A stretch of DNA of 64,000 nt from Methanolinea sp. (GTDB lineage Archaea; Halobacteriota; Methanomicrobia; Methanomicrobiales; Methanospirillaceae): positions 186,001 to 250,000 of the forward strand of contig JASFYI010000001.1 in the NCBI GenBank assembly GCA_030055515.1, in the 5' to 3' direction. This document shows, piece by piece, positions 41,459 to 50,336 of the stretch (positions are counted from its first letter, which is position 1; the number at the start of each line of letters is the position of its first letter). A program made the position numbers and the translations under genes. Under the pieces are notes generated by a model. The model was given only the letters and a program-made list of their open reading frames with translations, did not search any database and was not told the DNA's origin.

Positions 41459-44203
41459 CTACGCCCCGAGGGCAGCGAGGATCCTCTCCCTGCCGGCAGC
41501 GAGCGCCTCCTCGATCTTCTCCACCGCGGGTCCCCCTCCCCGCGCGAGCGTCGGGGACCCGCCCCCCTTCCCCCCGAGGATCGCGCAGACGTGGCCGATG
41601 ATCTCGCCCGCGTTCACCTTCTCGGAACCGGAGACGAGGAGGACCGTTGCCTGGTCGGTGCCGCTCGCGAGGAGCGCGACCCCCCCGCGGGAAGCGATCT
41701 CCTCGCCTATCCCGGCGAGTTCCTTCCCCGAGAGGTCTATCCTCCTCACGAGGACCGGCGTCGTGCCGACGATCTCGGCGGACAGCGACTTCTTCTCGAG
41801 CTCCGCGACGTGCTGGCGGAGTCGCTCTATCTCCTTCTTCTGGGCCTTCCACTCGGAGAAGAACCTCTTTGCCGTGGCGGGCAGGAATTCCGGCTGGACC
41901 GAGAAAACCTGCGCGGACTCGGAGAGGATCTTCTCGATCCTGTGGACGTACTCGACCGCAGCGAGGCCCGCCGAGAACTCGAGGCGCTCGATGCCGTCCT
42001 GGATGTGCTCGACGCGGATGACCTTGATGAAACCGACGTCACCCGTGCTCCTGCAGTGGGTCCCCGCGCACGCCTCGACGTCCGCTCCCACGCGGACGAC
42101 CCGGATCTCCCTGCCCGGCGGGACACCCCCCTGGTAGAGGGAGAACCCGTACATCTGCTCGGCCTTCGTCCTGTCGATGTACTTCACCTCGACGGGGAGA
42201 TCGGCCATGACCATCCTGTTCGCCGCGATCTCTATCCGGCGGAGCTCGTCGGGCGTGATGTGCTTGTAGTGACGGATGTCCAGCCTCGAGCTCTCGGGGC
42301 CCTTCTGGGCGCCGGCCTGGTGGACGTGGGCGCCGAGGACTTCCTTTGCGGCGTGGAGGAGGATGTGCGTTGCGGTGTGGTGGCGCATCAGGGACCACCG
42401 GCGTTCCTCATCGACGATGCCCTTCACGCGGTCGCCGCGGCGCAGGGTGCCGCCGGTGACGTGGTGGAGGATCACGTCGCCCACCCTCGCCACGTCGTCG
42501 ACACGGACGATGTTCTCCGCGGAGATCAGCATCCCGGTATCCGACGGTTGGCCGCCACCCTCCGGGTAGAAGAGGGTCTGGTCCATGACGGCGTACCCGT
42601 CGAAGAAGTCGATCACCATGGCGTCGAACTCCATGTCCGACGGCTGCTCGTAGAAGAGCTTCCTCGTCGCCGGCAGCCCCGAGATCCTGTCGCGGTACCT
42701 CGCGAAGGGATCTTCCTCCTCCTCCGCGCGTTCCGACTCGGAGTGCATCTCGGCGATGAGGGAGTAGAAGTTGTCCGGGAGCTCGACGACCGCCCCCTCC
42801 GCGGTCGCGACCTCCCTTATGATCTCGGGGGGTATCCCGTGGGAGTCGTAGAGGGTTATCACCTCCTTGAGCGGGACGCGCTCCCTCTTGTTCTTGTAGG
42901 CCCGGGCCACCCTCTGGACGATCTTCGTGCCCCGTTCCAGCGTCGCGTTCCCCTTCTCCACCTCGCGCTCGATGATCTCGCGGACAATGCAGATGTCCTG
43001 CTCGAAGTTGCCCGTCCCGACGATCTTCATCTGCTGCTCGACGAAGTCCGCGAGCGACTCCTTTATCCCGAGCTCCTTCATCATCCGGAGCGTGCGCCGG
43101 AGGACGAGGCGGGCGAGGTAGCCCTCCCGCACGTTGGAGGGGACGATGCAGTCCCCGAGCATGTAGGCGAGGCACCTCGTGTGGTCCACGATGGCGTACA
43201 CCTTCTCCACGGGCGCGATCATCCTGTCCAGCCGCTCCATGGGGACATTGATCGCGCTCGCGACCTTCTTGCGGAGCTGCCAGAGGTTCGTGCCCGAGAT
43301 GTCCATCACCCCCGCGAACCTCGCGTTCAGGGAGAGGATCTTCGTGTACTCCTTGTCCTCGAGGGCATGGGTGAGCCCCGCTGCCTCCATCACCCTGCTC
43401 ACCATCTCGGGGAAGACGGCATCGTAGATCGTGGGGGATCCCCGCGACGCCCAGACGAACCTCTCGAGTCCGTAGCCCGTGTCCACGATGTAGTTCTCCA
43501 TCGGGTAGTACATCTCTCCCTTGAGCTCGATCCCGGGCTTCCCCGTCTTCGCCCGGCCGAGGTTCATGAAGACGAGCGTCGCGACCTCGAGCCCGCCGAT
43601 GAGGACCTCGAGGCTCGGCCCCGCGTTCCCCCCGCCCACCCACGGGTGCTCCTTGTAGGTCACGAGGGAGAGGTCCGCTCCGATCGACGCGAGGAACTTC
43701 TCGCAGAGTTCGACCGTCCTCTCCTTCCAGTATACCTCTTCCCCCTCGCGGTTGAACGCGTGGTGGGCCATCATCTCGAAGAGGGTGAGGTGCCGGCCCG
43801 ACCGGCCGACCGAGTCAAGGTCGTTGAGCCGGATGCACGGCTGCGAGATGGCGAGGGGGTTTGCGGGCGGCGGTACTATCCCCCCGGTGACCCACGGCTG
43901 GAAATCGGCGATGGAGGCGATCGTGAGGTAGATATCGTCCCTCCACCTCGCGACGACGGGGTACCGCGAGATCCGCGTGTGCCCGTTCTGCTCGAAGAAG
44001 GAGAGGAAAGCCTCGCGCATCTCGTCGACGGTGTGGCTCCTGAATACCGGGGCTCCGATGAACTTGTAGGTCTCGCAGGGTGCATCGCCGCACGTCTGAG
44101 TATCTGGGTTCCTCGTCCAGAACGCCGCGCCGCACTTCTGGCAAATCCTGCGGGTGAGCCCGTGTTCCCTGAAGTACTCGAGCTGGTATTCCTCTTCGAG
44201 CAT
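41459..44203 (-). CDS. alaS: Alanyl-tRNA synthetase
   Basis: 914 residues from the ATG at 44203; a GTG at 44212 is also in frame. The archaeal-type N-terminal zinc ribbon is present (ICQKCGAAFW ... CGDAPC). Class II motifs follow (RLNDLDSVGRSGRHLTLFEMMAHHAF). The editing domain shows HHTATHILLHAA with the zinc ligands completed by CRSTGDVG. The C-terminal C-Ala/DHHA1 end has GKGGGSPTLARGGG. It attaches alanine to tRNA-Ala and clears Ser/Gly mischarging. A TATA-like AATTTTTATC lies near 44235. Confidence 0.97.
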   Translation of the reverse strand: MLEEEYQLEYFREHGLTRRICQKCGAAFWTRNPDTQTCGDAPCETYKFIGAPVFRSHTVDEMREAFLSFFEQNGHTRISRYPVVARWRDDIYLTIASIADFQPWVTGGIVPPPANPLAISQPCIRLNDLDSVGRSGRHLTLFEMMAHHAFNREGEEVYWKERTVELCEKFLASIGADLSLVTYKEHPWVGGGNAGPSLEVLIGGLEVATLVFMNLGRAKTGKPGIELKGEMYYPMENYIVDTGYGLERFVWASRGSPTIYDAVFPEMVSRVMEAAGLTHALEDKEYTKILSLNARFAGVMDISGTNLWQLRKKVASAINVPMERLDRMIAPVEKVYAIVDHTRCLAYMLGDCIVPSNVREGYLARLVLRRTLRMMKELGIKESLADFVEQQMKIVGTGNFEQDICIVREIIEREVEKGNATLERGTKIVQRVARAYKNKRERVPLKEVITLYDSHGIPPEIIREVATAEGAVVELPDNFYSLIAEMHSESERAEEEEDPFARYRDRISGLPATRKLFYEQPSDMEFDAMVIDFFDGYAVMDQTLFYPEGGGQPSDTGMLISAENIVRVDDVARVGDVILHHVTGGTLRRGDRVKGIVDEERRWSLMRHHTATHILLHAAKEVLGAHVHQAGAQKGPESSRLDIRHYKHITPDELRRIEIAANRMVMADLPVEVKYIDRTKAEQMYGFSLYQGGVPPGREIRVVRVGADVEACAGTHCRSTGDVGFIKVIRVEHIQDGIERLEFSAGLAAVEYVHRIEKILSESAQVFSVQPEFLPATAKRFFSEWKAQKKEIERLRQHVAELEKKSLSAEIVGTTPVLVRRIDLSGKELAGIGEEIASRGGVALLASGTDQATVLLVSGSEKVNAGEIIGHVCAILGGKGGGSPTLARGGGPAVEKIEEALAAGRERILAALGA

Positions 44204-44260
44204 AAAAATCACGTGTTCTGATAGAATTCGGCTTGGAACGATAAAAATTGTTGGATTTCC

Positions 44261-44590
44261 TCACGGTTTCCCGGTCCAGGCCTCGTGGTACCACTCGTCG
44301 ACCTCGCGGAAGGTGCCCGTCGCGGCGGCGATCCGCACCGCGAGGATGTGCCAGCACGTCACTTTCCTGTAGAGGTAGTCGTGGCAGGTGCAGAAATCCT
44401 CCTCGACGACGTAAGTCCCGGAACTGCCGCGGACCACGTCGAAGTCCCTGTACCGCATCACCCTCCCCGAGTCGAGTGCCTCGAGCGCCTTCCTGCCCTT
44501 CTCTCCAAAGAGCCTGACGATCTCGTCCCGGAGCGGGGGGGTGAGTGCTCCTTCCCTCTTCAGCCTCTCGAAGAGCGCGCTGGGCTCCAT
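44261..44590 (-). CDS. SWIM zinc finger protein
   Basis: 109 residues from the ATG at 44590, which lies inside the end of the Nif3-like gene (31-base overlap). The SWIM motif is intact: FCTCHDYLYRKVTCWH gives C-x-C-x8-C-x-H. The N-terminal 50 residues are helical and charged. SWIM domains bind DNA or proteins; archaeal members are small and often occur near recombination or repair genes, which is not the case here. Function not established. Confidence 0.85.
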   Translation of the reverse strand: MEPSALFERLKREGALTPPLRDEIVRLFGEKGRKALEALDSGRVMRYRDFDVVRGSSGTYVVEEDFCTCHDYLYRKVTCWHILAVRIAAATGTFREVDEWYHEAWTGKP

Positions 44591-45288
44591 GTCCTGACTG
44601 CGGGGGGGTCGTCGATGTACGTCCATCCCATCCGGCGGGCGAGTGCCCTCATGCCGGGGGACTCGAGGGCGTAGTGCGTCGCCTCGAGGAGCGGGAGCGG
44701 GGAGGCGCGGGCAACGGCGTGCTTCAGGTCGGCCGAGAGGAATGCCCGCGCACCCGCGGCAGCCGCCTCGGCGATGAGCTCGGGGGTGAACGCCGAGCCC
44801 CCCGCGAGGCCGAGCGGACCGGGCAGGCAGGGGTCGCCCCACGCGGTGACCGGGCAGCCGAGCCGCCGGGCGATCCCGGGAACGGAGAGCGGGCAGTCAC
44901 CGACCACTCCGAGGGAGAGTCCCCGGCAGTTCGCAAGGCCGAGGAGCCCGGCGAGCGCGTCGTTGATGCCGCCGGGGGCGCGGTCGAAGTTGGTGTGGAG
45001 GACGTAGACGTGCATGCCCGACGAGAGGACGCCCCTCATGAGGGTCGCGAGCGGTCCCCTCACCGCAGTGACGGGTGTCCAGAGGGGCGTGTGGTGCACG
45101 ACGAGCGCGTCTGCACCCGACGCGATCGCCCTGCCGACGACCGCGGGAGTCGCGTCGACGGCACAGCAGACGTGCCCGATATCCCGGTTCCCCTCGACGA
45201 CGAGGCCGATCTTGTCCCGGTCCCACTCCTCCGCGAGGCCTGCCGGCGCGATCCCCTCCATGAGGGAGAGGAATTCCGCGAGGTCCAT
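44560..45288 (-). CDS. Nif3-like dinuclear metal centre protein
   Basis: 242 residues from the ATG at 45288. Metal-binding residues are seen in ALVVHHTPLW (two His) and HTNFDRAPGG, and toward the C-terminus in ADLKHAVAR and EATHYALES. EEWDRDKIGLVVEG near residue 20 is also typical. Nif3/YbgI proteins form hexameric toroids; some are GTP cyclohydrolase-like or act in metal handling, but the reaction is not known. It is divergent from the homocysteine gene and shares the GTAAT repeats. Confidence 0.88.
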   Translation of the reverse strand: MDLAEFLSLMEGIAPAGLAEEWDRDKIGLVVEGNRDIGHVCCAVDATPAVVGRAIASGADALVVHHTPLWTPVTAVRGPLATLMRGVLSSGMHVYVLHTNFDRAPGGINDALAGLLGLANCRGLSLGVVGDCPLSVPGIARRLGCPVTAWGDPCLPGPLGLAGGSAFTPELIAEAAAAGARAFLSADLKHAVARASPLPLLEATHYALESPGMRALARRMGWTYIDDPPAVRTWSPARSSRG

Positions 45289-45309
45289 CAATTGTACCTG
45301 CGCGCGGGA

Positions 45310-45339
45310 GGTAATCAAAGGTTTATTACCTCGAGTAAT
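45310..45339. promoter_or_regulatory. GTAAT half-site cluster between Nif3-like and homocysteine genes
   Basis: Three half sites: GTAAT at 45311-45315, ATTAC at 45325-45329, GTAAT at 45335-45339. The first two form GGTAAT-n9-ATTACC, the last two ATTAC-n5-GTAAT. They lie just upstream of the TATA box at 45350 and over the probable minus-strand promoter, so a regulator here could act on both genes. The regulator is unknown. Confidence 0.5.
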
Positions 45340-45349
45340 ACGAAACTTC

Positions 45350-45357
45350 TTTAAATA
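45350..45357 (+). promoter_or_regulatory. TATA box of the homocysteine operon
   Basis: TTTAAATA, preceded by a purine-rich BRE-like CGAAAC, 22 bp before the ATG at 45379. The spacing predicts a leaderless or nearly leaderless mRNA. Confidence 0.75.
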
Positions 45358-45378
45358 TTCATTTTTACACATTATCCC

Positions 45379-46887
45379 ATGCGCAAGACCATCCAGGAGA
45401 TTAACGAGAGGATAAGAGAGGGCAATGCACGGGTGGTCACCGCCGAGGAGATGCCGCGGATCGTCGAGGAACTCGGCGAGGAGGGGGCCCTCGCAGAGGT
45501 GGACGTCGTCACGACCGGCACGTTCGGGGCGATGTGCTCCTCAGGGTGTTTTTTCAACTTTGGCCACGCCGATCCCCCGATCCGGATGGAGAAGGTCTGG
45601 CTCAACGACGTGGAAGCGTACGCCGGGATCGCGGCCGTCGACGCGTACCTCGGCGCGACCGAGAAGTCCACGACGCGGGAGGAGAACTACGGGGGTGCCC
45701 ACGTCATGGAAGACCTCGTCTCGGGGAGATCGGTCGAGCTGCGGGCGATCTCGAGGGGGACCGACTGTTACCCGCGCAGGACGCTCACGACCGAGATCCT
45801 CCTCGAGAGCTGCAACCAGGCCATCATGGTCAACCCGCGGAACGGGTACCAGAAGTACAACGCCGCGGCAAACTCCGGGGACAGGGTCCTCTACACCTAC
45901 ATGGGGATGCTCCTCCCGTCCATCGGGAACGTCACGTACTCGGGCGCGGGGGTCCTCAACCCGCTCGCAAACGACCCGAAGCTGAGGCTCATCGGGCCGG
46001 GTGTCCCCTGTTTCCTCGGCGGGGCGGAGGGGATGGTCATCGGCGAGGGAACGCAGGCGTCCCCGGCGACCGGGTTCGGGACGCTCATGGTGACCGGGAA
46101 CCTCAAGGAGATGAATACCGAGTTCCTCCGCGCGGCGACGATGACAGGGTACGGCGTGACGCTCTACGTGGGACTCGGCGTGCCGATACCCGTCCTCGAC
46201 ATCGAGACGGTCCGGTGCACCGCGGTGCGCGACGAGGACATATGGGTCGACGTCATCGACTACAGCGTCCCCTCGCGTTCGCGCCCCTCGCTCGCGCGCG
46301 TGAACTACGCGATGCTCCGGTCGGGGAAGGTGGAGATAGGGGGCGAGGAAGTCCGCACGTCCTCGCTCTCGAGCTTTTCGCGCGCGCGCATGGTCGCGGC
46401 CGAGCTGAAGAAGTGGGTCGAGGGGGGGAGGCTCGTCCTCACGCTCCCCACGCGGCGGCTCGACCCCACCCGGAGGGCAGAGCCGATGAGGGAGACGGTC
46501 CAGGGCCCGCGCGTCGTCCAGATCATGCAGCACCGCGTGCCGACGATCGGGGAGGACGAGCACATCAGGGAGGCTGCCGCGCGGCTCCTGAAGGGTGAGA
46601 CCAACCACCTCCCGGTCGTGAACGAGGAGGGGGTCCTCGTGGGCATCGTGACCACGTACGACATCTCCAAGGCCGTCGTCAACCCGGGGAAGGGGAACTA
46701 CGTGAGGGACATCATGAAGCGGAGGGTGATCACCACGACCCCCGACGAGCCCGTCGACGTCGCCGTCCGGAAGCTCGAGAAGTACAATATCAGCGCGCTC
46801 CCCGTGGTGGACAGGGAGATGCACGTCATCGGGATACTCACCGCGATGGACCTCGGCAAGCTCTTCGGGGGGAGGTGGCTCAAGTGA
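45379..46887 (+). CDS. Homocysteine biosynthesis protein (DUF39 plus CBS domains)
   Basis: 502 residues. The DUF39 domain covers about 1-370, with TTGTFGAMCSSGCFFNFGH and the Cys in GTDCYPRR and VRCTAVRD. Two CBS domains follow (about 385-500; VVQIMQHRVPTIGEDE and VRDIMKRRVITTTPDE). This is the MA1821-type protein, which together with the NIL-ferredoxin (next gene) is required in methanogens to make homocysteine from aspartate semialdehyde and sulfide. The CBS pair may bind a nucleotide or S-adenosyl compound for control. A GTGA overlap couples it to the partner gene. Confidence 0.93.
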   Translation: MRKTIQEINERIREGNARVVTAEEMPRIVEELGEEGALAEVDVVTTGTFGAMCSSGCFFNFGHADPPIRMEKVWLNDVEAYAGIAAVDAYLGATEKSTTREENYGGAHVMEDLVSGRSVELRAISRGTDCYPRRTLTTEILLESCNQAIMVNPRNGYQKYNAAANSGDRVLYTYMGMLLPSIGNVTYSGAGVLNPLANDPKLRLIGPGVPCFLGGAEGMVIGEGTQASPATGFGTLMVTGNLKEMNTEFLRAATMTGYGVTLYVGLGVPIPVLDIETVRCTAVRDEDIWVDVIDYSVPSRSRPSLARVNYAMLRSGKVEIGGEEVRTSSLSSFSRARMVAAELKKWVEGGRLVLTLPTRRLDPTRRAEPMRETVQGPRVVQIMQHRVPTIGEDEHIREAAARLLKGETNHLPVVNEEGVLVGIVTTYDISKAVVNPGKGNYVRDIMKRRVITTTPDEPVDVAVRKLEKYNISALPVVDREMHVIGILTAMDLGKLFGGRWLK

Positions 46888-47276
46888 AGCTCCTCGTCAC
46901 GTTCTCCCGCAAGGAGGGCAAAAAGCCCATCATCGCGCAGGTGGTCCGCGACACCGGCGTCCTCGTGAACGTGGAGCGCGCCATCATCGACTCGCACGAG
47001 GGCGAGGCCCTCATCGACATCCCGGACGAGTCGTGCCGCGTCGTGAAGGAGAGGCTCACGGATCTCGGGGCCGCGGTCCGGATCCTCGAGGACGAGATCG
47101 TCCGCGACGAGTCCGAGTGCATCGACTGCGGGGCGTGCATCGGGATATGCCCGCAGGAGGTTTTCTCGTTCGACGAGGATTTCCGGATCAGGATGGACGC
47201 GCGCAAGTGCATCCTCTGCGGGAGGTGCATCGAGGTATGCCCCCACCGTGCCCTCTCGCGGAGGGGAGCGATCTGA
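46884..47276 (+). CDS. NIL domain-ferredoxin protein for homocysteine synthesis
   Basis: 130 residues from a GTG that overlaps the previous stop and follows GGAGGTG. The NIL domain covers about 1-70. Two [4Fe-4S] motifs follow: CIDCGACIGICP and CILCGRCIEVCP. It corresponds to the MA1822-type partner, thought to feed electrons for sulfur insertion during homocysteine formation. Cytoplasmic. Confidence 0.93.
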   Translation: MKLLVTFSRKEGKKPIIAQVVRDTGVLVNVERAIIDSHEGEALIDIPDESCRVVKERLTDLGAAVRILEDEIVRDESECIDCGACIGICPQEVFSFDEDFRIRMDARKCILCGRCIEVCPHRALSRRGAI

Positions 47277-47296
47277 ACCGGCCGCGGGGAGGAATT

Positions 47297-48013
47297 TCAC
47301 CGTCCCCGCGACTCCCCGTTCCCGTTTTTCCCGGCCAGACGGCCCTTCCTGCGGGTGGCCCGCGCGCGGAATATCCCGCTCCTGTCCACCCACTCCCGCA
47401 GGGAGAAGTCGTACGCCCTCCAGAGGGTGCCCCTCCTGATCACGGCGACCGCGTGGGCGAGGGGCGGTCTCCCCCGGAGGAGCCGCTGCGCCTCGCTGGC
47501 CAGTGCCCCGCGGGGACCGCGGAGGAGAGAATAGACGCGTTCCCCCTTCCCGCGGCGGAGGTTGACGGCGACCGAGACGTGGAGGATGCGGCCCCCGGTG
47601 GTGTCGACGGTGTTGCACCTCGTGCAGGAGGGGACGAGCGCGGATGCGACCGCGCGGGCGCACGCGGCGAGCGGGGGGTCCTCGCGGAGGACGAGAGAGA
47701 CGGCGATACCCTTCCTCCCCCGGAACATTTCGAGGTGGAGGGGGTGGAGTCTCCCGGGAGGGGAGAGGTCGCGGAGGGCACGGTCGAGGAGCGGGAGGAT
47801 GTCTGCCCCGCGCCGGAGGGTGAGGGGGCCGCAGAGCGTCACGTGGGGGAAGAAACGCTCGTCGCGCGAGAGCCCCACAATTCTCTCGACGAGGCCCTGG
47901 AGAGTCTCCAATTCCGGCCAGTTGACGCAGAGGACGACGATGTAGGCGGGCGCCCGTGGACGCGTGGCGCGGAACCTGCGGTGCCCCTCCCCTGCTATCC
48001 CCCGTGCGGTCAC
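47297..48013 (-). CDS. 2H phosphoesterase/2'-5' RNA ligase-like protein
   Basis: 238 residues from a GTG; a later start near residue 20 is possible. The two catalytic His motifs are FFPHVTLCG (about residue 55) and ILHVSVAV (about residue 145), giving the HxT/HxS pair of the 2H superfamily. The C-terminal 40 residues are basic. Members hydrolyse or form 2'-5' and cyclic phosphate bonds in RNA or nucleotides; the exact substrate is not evident. Converges with the NIL-ferredoxin gene, divergent from UPF0280. Confidence 0.78.
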   Translation of the reverse strand: MTARGIAGEGHRRFRATRPRAPAYIVVLCVNWPELETLQGLVERIVGLSRDERFFPHVTLCGPLTLRRGADILPLLDRALRDLSPPGRLHPLHLEMFRGRKGIAVSLVLREDPPLAACARAVASALVPSCTRCNTVDTTGGRILHVSVAVNLRRGKGERVYSLLRGPRGALASEAQRLLRGRPPLAHAVAVIRRGTLWRAYDFSLREWVDRSGIFRARATRRKGRLAGKNGNGESRGR

Positions 48014-48105
48014 CCATGAGAGTTCTCGGTGCAGGGAGAGAAAAAACTGCCCGGGAAACCGTCGCCGACAGACGCGTTTTTCGCCTGCGGGGACAATACC
48101 AGAGT

Positions 48106-48816
48106 GTGATACGCCGGCGGTTCCACTTCAGGGAGACGATCGCGACGATCCTCGCGGAGAGGGAGGAGCACGTCGAGGCCGCGCGGAGGGGGATTATCCG
48201 CGCACGCCAGGAGCTCGAGCGCTACATCGCCGGCGACCCCTACTTCTCCGCGACGCTGGAACCGTACCCCGTGCACACCGGGATCCCGGTCGTCGACAGG
48301 ATGTCGGCCGCGGGGGTCTCGGCGGGGGTGGGGCCGATGGCGGCAGTCGCCGGCGCGATTGCCCTTGCCGGCGTCGAGGAGATGGTCAGGGAGGGGGCGG
48401 GCCTCGCGGTTGTCGACAACGGCGGGGACATCGCCATGGTCACGGACAGGCCGATATCCGTCGGCATCCACGCGGGAGAGTCGGTCCACAGCGACCGCCT
48501 CGCGTTCAGGATACCCCCGCAGGAGGAGATCCTCGGCATCTGCACCTCGTCGGCGACCGTCGGACCGTCCCTCTCCTTCGGGACGGCGGACGCTGTCTGC
48601 GTCATCGCGCGCGATCCCTGCCTCGCAGACGCGTGGGCGACTGCTCTTTGCAACACCCTCTCGCCGCGCAGGCAGGAGGTGATGGCCCGCGTCCCGTGGG
48701 ACCGCGTCACGGGCGTGCTCGCGATCGAGGGCGAGTGGATCTTCCGTGCGGGAAATCTCCCCCCCCTCGTCAGTGCACGCGTCGACAGGGATCTCGTGAC
48801 GGGAGGGCCGTGGTAG
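48106..48816 (+). CDS. UPF0280 family protein
   Basis: 236 residues if started at the GTG that begins VIRRRFHFRETIATILAE, the usual family start; an ATG at 48016 in the same frame would add 30 unconserved residues. The middle shows GPMAAVAGAIALAGVEEMVREG and VVDNGGDIAM, the ApbE-like flavin transferase fold signature, with TSSATVGPSLSFGTADAVCV later. UPF0280 proteins are common in methanogens; no reaction is established. A Cys in SSATVG/ADAVCV regions could be functional, but this is not shown. Confidence 0.85.
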   Translation: MIRRRFHFRETIATILAEREEHVEAARRGIIRARQELERYIAGDPYFSATLEPYPVHTGIPVVDRMSAAGVSAGVGPMAAVAGAIALAGVEEMVREGAGLAVVDNGGDIAMVTDRPISVGIHAGESVHSDRLAFRIPPQEEILGICTSSATVGPSLSFGTADAVCVIARDPCLADAWATALCNTLSPRRQEVMARVPWDRVTGVLAIEGEWIFRAGNLPPLVSARVDRDLVTGGPW

Positions 48817-48830
48817 GTGGCAGGATCCGG

Positions 48831-49430
48831 ATGGCGCCGATCATCCTCGTCGTGGACGACAACCCCGGGATAATCAGCATCCTCCGGGCGATCCTCGAGA
48901 TGGAGGGGTACATCGTCCACGCCGCGGGGAGTGGCGAAGAGTGCCTCGCCCTCGTCTCGAGGGAGAAGCCCGACCTCGTCCTGCTCGACATCGTGATGCC
49001 CCGCATGGACGGCTGGACGGTCCTCGAACGCATCCGGAGCGACCGGGAAAACGACCCCGTCCGTGTCCTGATGGTGACGGCAAAGCCCCCCACGCGGGAG
49101 GAGGCCGAGAGGTACGCCCCGCTCATCGACGGGTACGTGATGAAACCGTTCGACCTGCGGGCCCTCAAGAAGACCGTGGCCGACCTCCTCGCGGAGAAGG
49201 AGAAGATGAGGACCGTGAGGGAAAGGGTTGCCGGAAAGGCCGGGTGGCGGCAGTTCCTCGAGGAGTACTGCAGGCTCTCGCGCATTGTCAGGGCCCAGGA
49301 AGCGTTCTCGGCCCTCCTCGAGAGAAAGGGGAAGGGGGAGGATCGGCCACCTACCCCGGAAGCAGTCCGCCTCGAGAGACTGAAGGAGATAATCCGGCGG
49401 GCATCGGAGGTGAGCGACGCGGGGGGATGA
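48831..49430 (+). CDS. Response regulator receiver protein with helical tail
   Basis: 199 residues. The receiver domain is complete: ILVVDDNPG (acidic pair), LLDIVMPRMDG (phosphoacceptor Asp), VTAKPP (Thr) and YVMKPFD (Lys). Residues about 125-199 are a charged helical extension without a DNA-binding fold. It lies 14 bp after UPF0280 and may share its mRNA. A phosphorelay partner is not adjacent; the kinases at 7399 and 16494 are candidates by presence only. Confidence 0.87.
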   Translation: MAPIILVVDDNPGIISILRAILEMEGYIVHAAGSGEECLALVSREKPDLVLLDIVMPRMDGWTVLERIRSDRENDPVRVLMVTAKPPTREEAERYAPLIDGYVMKPFDLRALKKTVADLLAEKEKMRTVRERVAGKAGWRQFLEEYCRLSRIVRAQEAFSALLERKGKGEDRPPTPEAVRLERLKEIIRRASEVSDAGG

Positions 49431-49508
49431 AGGGGGGAACCGGGCAGGAGGGCTGGAAGGAGGGAGACCTGCCCGCATCTCTCCTGCCCTCCCCGCACCG
49501 GGCAATCG

Positions 49509-49919
49509 CTACACGGACTCGTCGACGAACCGCAACGCTCTCTCGTGGGCGTCCTTTCCCCTGAAGTTCGCGAGCACGCGCTCCCCGTCGCTCACGCTCA
49601 TGACGGGCTCTCCCCCCTCGACCCGGAATATGACCTCGAAGAGGTCGCGCTCGTCGATGAGAACGCCGTTCCCGAGCGCGGACGCGGGCTGGAGGAGGAG
49701 CCGGTCCCGTTCGAGCTCTCCCGGCTCTCTCCTGTAGAAGTAGTAGTAGACCTGGTAAGCGTTCAGGAAATCGGACGAGAGGAGTCGTTCCCTCACCGGC
49801 GGGGCGAGCCGATCGAGTTCCCGCGCGAGTGCATCCTCGTCGTCCCCCGCGCGCTCGAGGATGGAATCTGCGATCCCCGCGAGGTCATCATCGGAGAGCC
49901 GACCTTCACCCTCCTGCAT
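49509..49919 (-). CDS. Hypothetical protein, 136 residues
   Basis: Starts at an ATG with GGGAGTACC just before it and a TATA box at 49947-49958. The N-terminal half is acidic and helical (DDDLAGIADSILERAGDDEDAL). The second half looks beta-rich (NGVLIDERDLFEVIFRVEGGEPVMSVSDGERVLANF). Soluble, no Cys, no known motif that I recognise. Good promoter and ribosome site make it a real gene. Confidence 0.7.
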   Translation of the reverse strand: MQEGEGRLSDDDLAGIADSILERAGDDEDALARELDRLAPPVRERLLSSDFLNAYQVYYYFYRREPGELERDRLLLQPASALGNGVLIDERDLFEVIFRVEGGEPVMSVSDGERVLANFRGKDAHERALRFVDESV

Positions 49920-49946
49920 GGTACTCCCGTTCTTGGTTCTCCGCGT

Positions 49947-49958
49947 GCTTATACATAG
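49947..49958 (-). promoter_or_regulatory. TATA box of the 136-residue protein gene
   Basis: CTATGTATAAGC on the minus strand, centred 33 bp before the ATG at 49919. Confidence 0.6.
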
Positions 49959-50045
49959 TGGAACGCGGTTTTCCACCACGGGGGGACGAGGGGTGTACCA
50001 CGAGGATTATCGTTTCCCGTGCACTACATGAATCACCGGGAGGAC

Positions 50046-50336
50046 ATGAAGGAGGAAGACCTGGACTGGGCCGTCTACCACTACATCGCGGCGGATCCCA
50101 CGCGCGACCCGGAGTCACTCGCGGAATGCCTCCGGTGCCCCGTGGACGATATCCAGTCGTCGCTCGAGAGGCTCGAGAGAGCGTTCCTCATCGAGAGGGA
50201 AAAAGAGGGGAAGATCCGCGTCCTCTCCGTCCACGAGATGCTCATCCGCTGCCAGGCCAAGTACAGGAAGGATTTTCCCTTCGTCGTCGAGGGAGGGGTC
50301 ATCAAGGTGAAGGGTGACCCGGGGCCTGAACAATGA
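50046..50336 (+). CDS. Small winged-helix-like protein
   Basis: 96 residues from the ATG at 50046, close behind GGGAGG; an ATG at 50028 is possible. The sequence has a helix-turn-helix-like block ([28 protein letters not shown]) and a C-terminal beta stretch ([14 protein letters not shown]). Two Cys do not form a metal motif. Coupled by ATGA to trm56; conserved position next to tRNA and transcription genes suggests a regulator or RNA-binding role. No named family recognised. Confidence 0.65.
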   Translation: MKEEDLDWAVYHYIAADPTRDPESLAECLRCPVDDIQSSLERLERAFLIEREKEGKIRVLSVHEMLIRCQAKYRKDFPFVVEGGVIKVKGDPGPEQ

